Part shown: positions 59,521 through 64,000 of the stretch, in pieces
Numbering within the stretch: the stretch's first letter is position 1
How the letters are laid out: each line of letters begins with the position of its first letter
Notes under the pieces: generated by a model
Seen by the model: the letters and a program-made list of their open reading frames with translations, nothing else
Told to the model about the DNA's origin: nothing
The model's database searches: none
Translations under genes and position numbers: made by a program
NCBI GenBank assembly: GCA_009667805.1
Contig: CM019064.1
Location: forward strand, 110,768,328 to 110,832,327
Direction: 5' to 3'
Source of the DNA: Leptobrachium leishanense
Lineage: Eukaryota > Chordata > Amphibia > Anura > Megophryidae
Length of the DNA: 64,000 nucleotides

Positions 59521-59804
59521 GAAACCTATAGGATTTGACTGATTAAACATGTCGAACGAACCACCAAAAATAAGGTTTGAAAAAAATCCCAATTTCTACA
59601 CAAATCTGGTGTCAACTGAATATGTTTAATAAAAATCTGAACATTACAACAACTGAGAAAGATAAAGTGCTTGCAAAATAACTTAAATAGCTTTCCAGAA
59701 CACAGAAAAATGGCAAAAAACCCTGGAAACATCACACATTAAACGTCACTACTAGAAAGCTATACAATATTTTGGGTTAAGGAATCACAGCACTCTATGT
59801 GACG

Positions 59805-60090
59805 GTTAAAATAATAAAACTCACAGTAATGTGCACTGTGTATGAGCATATCACAGAGCTCAACAGTAGTGAAACTCACATTAATGCACACCGCACATTA
59901 CTGGGAGTTTTATTGCTGTGGAGCTGTGTAACACGCTCATACACACCACACATTGCTGTGAGTTTTATTGCCGCGCAGCTCTGTGATACGCTCATACACA
60001 CTGCACATTACTGAGAGTTGTATTGTTGTGGCCCTCTGCAACAGTAACGTGCGCTGTGTATGAGCGAATCACAGAGCTTCACAGTACAGC
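59805..60090. repeat. 55-bp minisatellite, about five units in mixed orientation
   Basis: Units occur first reversed (59818-59895), then forward (59890-60035), then reversed again (60040-60085), all matching the 2746-2960 unit. Orientation switches inside a short array are unusual. Confidence 0.75.
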
Positions 60091-60099
60091 ATCATTGTT

Positions 60100-60607
60100 C
60101 ACTTATAATTATGAATAATAGTGCTGCATTAGAAAAGAAGAAAGAAAATGTATTTATTTTAATTTACATAAACACTGGTCATGCTTGGTATCATTGGAAA
60201 AGCCATGCTTTGGCACCCATCTGGTGCTGAGCCGCAGAACTTTGACGATGGGCTGCAGATGTCCTCCATAACTTAGTGGAGGAGCGTCTGCCCTGCGTGA
60301 GTATCGGCATGTACAGGCAGCACTACCCCTGTTATCGGTATATCGGCTATGTAGCATTCCCATACCAATAATACAGAAAAAAAACTCCACTCCGCCCTCA
60401 CTTAATTTCCACTTGCCAAATGCGAGCAGCCGAGTGGAAATTTTGAGCCCTGGGCAGGAGTATAGGCAGTTGTTGGAGTGGCTGCCTCATTTCATACTGA
60501 GGTGCTTGGAATGCCTTCAAGTGGGATGATAATGGCTGTGAAGCAGCCTCATGAACATGTGGGTGGCTACAGCTTCATAAAGTAAGTGGGTCAGCAGATG
60601 GGACAAC
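60100..60607. other. Unassigned DNA before the ribozyme array
   Basis: Contains 'cttggtatcattggaaaagc' shared with 27330 and 37725. No gene. Confidence 0.45.
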
Positions 60608-60620
60608 AGGAGGGTAAATT
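60608..60620. repeat. 13-bp direct repeat, left edge of the array
   Basis: 'aggagggtaaatt', identical to 62850-62862. Candidate target site duplication. Confidence 0.7.
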
Positions 60621-60830
60621 CAGTGAGAAATAAGGGGGGTGTTTGTGAGGGTCCTGAGAACGAGCAACAGCACAATGGCCTGCTCTACGTTGGGTGCCCG
60701 CTCAGGTCTCACAAACAAGGTTTTATCTTGATTGTGCCATTACAGGGATGAATTTTTCATATGCAAATCAGCCTGCTCTCACCCAGAAAGGGTGGCCAGT
60801 GCTGATTGCCAAGGACGTCATCCCTGCATG

Positions 60831-60906
60831 AGAGGTGCAGCAACCCCCGATGATCGTTTCGGCCTTATTGGGCCTCGTCAGGAGGGTATAGCTGACACCC
60901 CTCTAG
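60831..60906 (-). ncRNA. Hammerhead ribozyme copy 1 (type A)
   Basis: Minus strand: CUGACGA at 60881-60875; stem II GGCC/GGCC with loop CAAUAA at 60874-60861; GAAAC at 60860-60856; stem III with a 2-nt loop AU; predicted cleavage after C at 60849. Stem I pairs GGGGGU (60848-60843) with ACCCUC (60887-60882), then, past a UAU/U internal loop, GCUG with CAGC, and CACC and UCU with GGUG and AGA around small bulges. One flaw: stem III has a C-A mismatch, so the cleavage triplet is AUC where GUC is usual. It should be slow but the fold is intact. Confidence 0.85.
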
Positions 60907-61161
60907 GCACATCAAGCAAGGGGTCCACGTCTGGATGACCCTTTACAATTACAGTGAGAAACAAGGGGGGTGTTTGTGAGGGTCCTGAGAACGAGCAACA
61001 GCACAATGGCCTGCTCTACGTTGGGTGCCCGCTCAGGTCTCACAAACAAGGTTTTAGCTTGATTGTGCCATTACAGGGATGAATTTTCCATATGCAAATC
61101 AGCCTGCTCTCACCCAGAAAGGATGGCCAGTGCTGATTGCCAAGGACGTCATCCCTGCACG

Positions 61162-61236
61162 AGAGGTGCAGCAACCCCGGACGATCGTTTCGGCCTTATT
61201 GGGCCTCGTCAGAGGGTATAGCTGACACCCCTCTAG
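61162..61236 (-). ncRNA. Hammerhead ribozyme copy 2 (type B)
   Basis: Same core. Stem III is perfect (ACG-AU-CGU) with a GUC cleavage triplet, cleavage after 61180. Stem I is weaker beside the core: position 1.1 is C, and one G is lost from the 5' strand, shifting the pairing register. Confidence 0.85.
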
Positions 61237-61490
61237 GCACATCAAGCAAGGGGTCCACGTCTGGATGACCCTTTACAATTACAGTGAGAAACAAGGGGGG
61301 TGTTTGTGAGGGTCCTGAGAACGAGCAACAGCACAATGGCCTGCTCTACGGTGGGGCCCGCTCAGGTCTCACAAACAAGGTTTTAGCTTGATTGTGCCAT
61401 TACAGGGATGAATTTTCCATATGCAAATCAGCCTGCTCTCACCCAGAAAGGGTGGCCAGTGCTGATTGCCAAGGACGTCATCCCTGCATG

Positions 61491-61566
61491 AGAGGTGCAG
61501 CAACCCCCGATGATCGTTTCGGCCTTATTGGGCCTCGTCAGAAGGGTATAGCTGACACCCCTCTAG
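61491..61566 (-). ncRNA. Hammerhead ribozyme copy 3 (type A)
   Basis: Like copy 1, including the C-A mismatch in stem III. A G-to-A change on the plus strand at the stem I 5' side (agaaggg) alters one base pair. Predicted cleavage after 61509. Confidence 0.85.
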
Positions 61567-61821
61567 GCACATCAAGCAAGGGGTCCACGTCTGGATGACC
61601 CTTTACAATTACAGTGAGAAACAAGGGGGGTGTTTGTGAGGGTCCTGAGAACGAGCAACAGCACAATGGCCTGCTCTACGTTGGGTGCCCGCTCAGGTCT
61701 CACAAACAAGGTTTTAGCTTGATTGTGCCATTACAGGGATGAATTTTCCATATGCAAATCAGCCTGCTCTCACCCAGAAAGGATGGCCAGTGCTGATTGC
61801 CAAGGACGTCATCCCTGCACG

Positions 61822-61897
61822 AGAGGTGCAGCAACCCCGGACGATCGTTTCGGCCTTATTGGGCCTCGTCAGGAGGGTATAGCTGGCACCCCTCTAG
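61822..61897 (-). ncRNA. Hammerhead ribozyme copy 4 (type B)
   Basis: Perfect short stem III and GUC triplet, cleavage after 61840; C-C mismatch at the first stem I pair; rest of stem I intact. Confidence 0.85.
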
Positions 61898-62152
61898 GCA
61901 CATCAAGCAAGGGGTCCACGTCTGGATGACCCTTTACAATTACAGTGAGAAACAAGGGGGGTGTTTGTGAGGGTCCTGAGAACGAGCAACAGCACAATGG
62001 CCTGCTCTACGTTGGGTGCCCGCTCAGGTCTCACAAACAAGGTTTTATCTTGATTGTGCCATTACAGGGATGAATTTTTCATATGCAAATCAGCCTGCTC
62101 TCACCCAGAAAGGGTGGCCAGTGCTGATTGCCAAGGACGTCATCCCTGCATG

Positions 62153-62228
62153 AGAGGTGCAGCAACCCCCGATGATCGTTTCGGCCTTATTGGGCCTCGT
62201 CAGGAGGGTATAGCTGACACCCCTCTAG
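62153..62228 (-). ncRNA. Hammerhead ribozyme copy 5 (type A)
   Basis: Identical to copy 1 across the ribozyme, cleavage after 62171. Copies 1 and 5 also share 'ttttatcttgattg' upstream, marking them as the same higher-order position. Confidence 0.85.
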
Positions 62229-62483
62229 GCACATCAAGCAAGGGGTCCACGTCTGGATGACCCTTTACAATTACAGTGAGAAACAAGGGGGGTGTTTGTG
62301 AGGGTCCTGAGAACGAGCAACAGCACAATGGCCTGCTCTACGTTGGGTGCCCGCTCAGGTCTCACAAACAAGGTTTTAGCTTGATTGTGCCATTACAGGG
62401 ATGAATTTTCCATATGCAAATCAGCCTGCTCTCACCCAGAAAGGATGGCCAGTGCTGATTGCCAAGGACGTCATCCCTGCACG

Positions 62484-62559
62484 AGAGGTGCAGCAACCCC
62501 GGACGATCGTTTCGGCCTTATTGGGCCTCGTCAGGAGGGTATAGCTGACACCCCTCTAG
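62484..62559 (-). ncRNA. Hammerhead ribozyme copy 6 (type B)
   Basis: Same as copy 4, cleavage after 62502. Confidence 0.85.
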
Positions 62560-62813
62560 GCACATCAAGCAAGGGGTCCACGTCTGGATGACCCTTTACA
62601 ATTACAGTGAGAAACAAGGGGGGTGTTTGTGAGGGTCCTGAGAACGAGCAACAGCACAATGGCCTGCTCTACGGTGGGGCCCGCTCAGGTCTCACAAACA
62701 AGGTTTTAGCTTGATTGTGCCATTACAGGGATGAATTTTCCATATGCAAATCAGCCTGCTCTTACCCAGAAAGGGTGGCCAGTGCTGATTGCCAAGGACG
62801 TCATCCCTGCACG

Positions 62814-62849
62814 AGAGGTGCAGCAACCCCCGACAATCGTTTCGCCCTT
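62814..62849 (-). pseudogene. Truncated hammerhead, edge of the array
   Basis: Only GAAAC, a stem III (ACG-AU-UGU with GUC triplet) and the GGGGG side of stem I remain. CUGACGA and most of stem II are missing, so this copy cannot cleave. Its 3' half lacks the type A and type B defects. Confidence 0.8.
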
Positions 62850-62862
62850 AGGAGGGTAAATT
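62850..62862. repeat. 13-bp direct repeat, right edge of the array
   Basis: 'aggagggtaaatt', identical to 60608-60620. Its first nine bases also occur in every complete unit, at the 5' side of stem I. Confidence 0.7.
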
Positions 62863-63292
62863 CCCCTGCAGACCACAACCACCGTGAGGAGCCAATGGTG
62901 CTTTTACAGTGGAGCTTGCAGCACTGATCTTGCGGTCTTCATGTGCTGTAAGAGGAGAGGGTCCTACAAAACAAAGACGTTATCAATTAAAATATTAAGA
63001 TTACCCAATCATACCATGAGAAACCTTATATAGCTTCAATATATCTCATGTAAGCCAACTCTTGAATATCCTCTCAGCTATCTACACATGCTAATAACAA
63101 ATCACCTATGTGCTACATAAATCATGGACAAAGCATTTGGAAAACCAAAACATAAATATAATTTAGGAGACCTAGCTGGACTTGGATCCAACCCTTCCTA
63201 GGTTCTATAGGCTGCATCCCAATGGAGATCTGTACCTGATTACTCTATATTGCTAGTTTATATTCACTGAAAAGCTAGACTTTAGGGGTTAT
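62863..63292. other. No gene seen
   Basis: AT-rich DNA between the array and the next repeat. Confidence 0.5.
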
Positions 63293-64000
63293 TCAAAGCG
63301 CACCAAATTTCAGTGCTCTTTCATTTGGTGCACTTTGGCGAGTTGAATTCGCTGACCCTGCAGTGAATTCAGCATTAACGGCAGGGTCCCTGAAGTGTGC
63401 CGAATGGATCCGCCTAACGCCGGCAATAAACCCGCTGTATGCTACTGATAAATCACCAAATGGCTCCGATAAGCCCCCGAATGCTTCCGGTAAACTGCAG
63501 AGCGCAGCAGAAAAACCACAGAACGCATCCGTTATACCACCAAAAGCTACCAAAAAAAACACAGAACGCATCCGATAAACCACCGAATCCCACCGAAAAA
63601 TCATCAAATGCATCTGTTAAACCACCAAATGCAGCAGCCGCCGAATGCCTCCAATCAGCTGCCGAAAGCCATAGAAAGAATCCGACCAGCTGCTGAACGC
63701 CGCCAAAAAAAGTCGACCAGTCACCGAACAGGAGTAAAAAAAACCATCTATTTTTAAAAGGCGTTTTATACAAAAATAATGCATGAAATTGCATGGAAAT
63801 AATATATAAGGTCCTATGAATAACAATAAAAAGGTCTGTTACAGACTAAAATCAAACTCCATTTAAATAAAATCAGAATAAAAATGTTGCCAAAAAAATC
63901 CAGAAAAATGCCTGAAAAATTCTAAACTATGAATTAATAAAAAATACTTTTTGCTGCAAAAGAAAAAGTTAAACGGTTGCATAAAAAAATTATAAAAACT
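63293..64000 (+). repeat. Second copy of the 'ggggttattcaaag' element, running off the window
   Basis: Starts 'aggggttattcaaagcgcac' and parallels 22743-23490. Its middle, 63420-63720, is a quasi-periodic series of 'ccgaatgcatccgataaacc'-like phrases with a spacing of roughly 18-36 bp. Both copies keep 'cgttttatacaaaaataatg' or a near match after this region. Right end lies beyond the window. Confidence 0.65.

Larger units (their letters stand above)
60621..62849 (-). mobile_element. Retrozyme-like tandem array, 331-bp unit, each unit with a hammerhead ribozyme
   Basis: About 6.7 direct copies of a 329-331 bp unit (GTTTC landmarks at 60856, 61187, 61516, 61847, 62178, 62509 and 62839). On the minus strand each complete unit encodes a type I hammerhead. 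Transcription through the array would release 331-nt monomers that could be ligated to circles. The 5' end on the minus strand starts within stem II of a hammerhead (62849) and the 3' end at 60621, with 13-bp direct repeats outside. No protein is encoded: the 68-residue open frames repeated on the plus strand are a by-product of repetition. Animal retrozymes have units of about 170-400 nt with type I hammerheads, so size, tandem layout and ribozyme type agree. Mobilisation by Penelope-like or LINE machinery is inference. Confidence 0.85.

Noticed and set aside
60732..62927. A family of near-identical 68-residue plus-strand open frames
   Set aside because: They repeat because the DNA repeats. 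They run antisense across the ribozyme, show no protein domain, and the differences between copies do not look like coding constraint.

Overview
The window looks like repeat-rich intergenic or intronic DNA from a vertebrate with a large genome, most likely an amphibian and probably a frog. The evidence is the combination of AT-rich background, CR1 and L2 LINEs, Penelope-like elements with a GIY-YIG endonuclease, a Gmr1-type Ty3/gypsy retrotransposon, several Tc1/mariner families, hAT elements with 8-bp target duplications, and tRNA-derived SINEs. I recognise no host protein-coding exon, tRNA gene or rRNA gene. Nearly all readable coding sequence belongs to transposable elements, and most of it is broken.

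Layout. 0-6.7 kb: an inverted-arm element with a ribozyme-like hairpin (411-1095), palindromic MITEs, a 55-bp minisatellite, a 2-kb hAT-type composite with 8-bp duplications (3158-5182), and the endonuclease end of a Penelope-like element (5575-6090). 6.7-8.4 kb: a Tc1 element with long inverted repeats. 8.4-12.8 kb: a nearly LTR-intact retrotransposon on the minus strand whose integrase lies before reverse transcriptase. 12.9-14.8 kb: an L2 LINE. 17.5-20.3 kb: a pogo/Tigger-like element split by a CR1 LINE. 20.5-22.5 kb: a hAT-like element filled with a 26-bp satellite, a second L2 end and a short Tc1 MITE. 23.5-25.7 kb: a retroelement fragment with a coiled-coil ORF1-like segment. 27.5-46 kb: mostly unassigned AT-rich DNA with a 1.2-kb inverted duplication (30.35-31.6 kb), hAT and SINE copies, telomere-like DNA (42.1-42.5 kb), a Penelope RT fragment and a cluster of ribozyme-like repeats. 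46-57.4 kb: two more Tc1 elements, MITEs and a 430-bp tandem duplication. 59.8-64 kb: a 55-bp minisatellite, then the most striking object.

That object is a tandem array at 60621-62849 of about 6.7 copies of a 331-bp unit. Each complete unit encodes, on the minus strand, a recognisable type I hammerhead ribozyme: CUGACGA core, 4-bp stem II, GAAAC, a tiny stem III with a 2-nt loop, and a stem I that pairs over about 17 bp with an internal loop. The array is bounded by identical 13-bp direct repeats and has a four-unit higher-order pattern. This is the architecture of a retrozyme, a small non-autonomous retroelement that spreads through circular RNA.

At least nine further loci carry degenerate hammerhead-like cores (stem II hairpin followed by GAAAC or a near match) in several different short repeat families. 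Several sit in inverted or tandem arrangements typical of Penelope-like elements. Penelope protein remnants in the same window (5575-6090 and 42690-43470) offer a plausible source of the machinery. The link between these elements is inference; the motifs and repeats are visible in the sequence.
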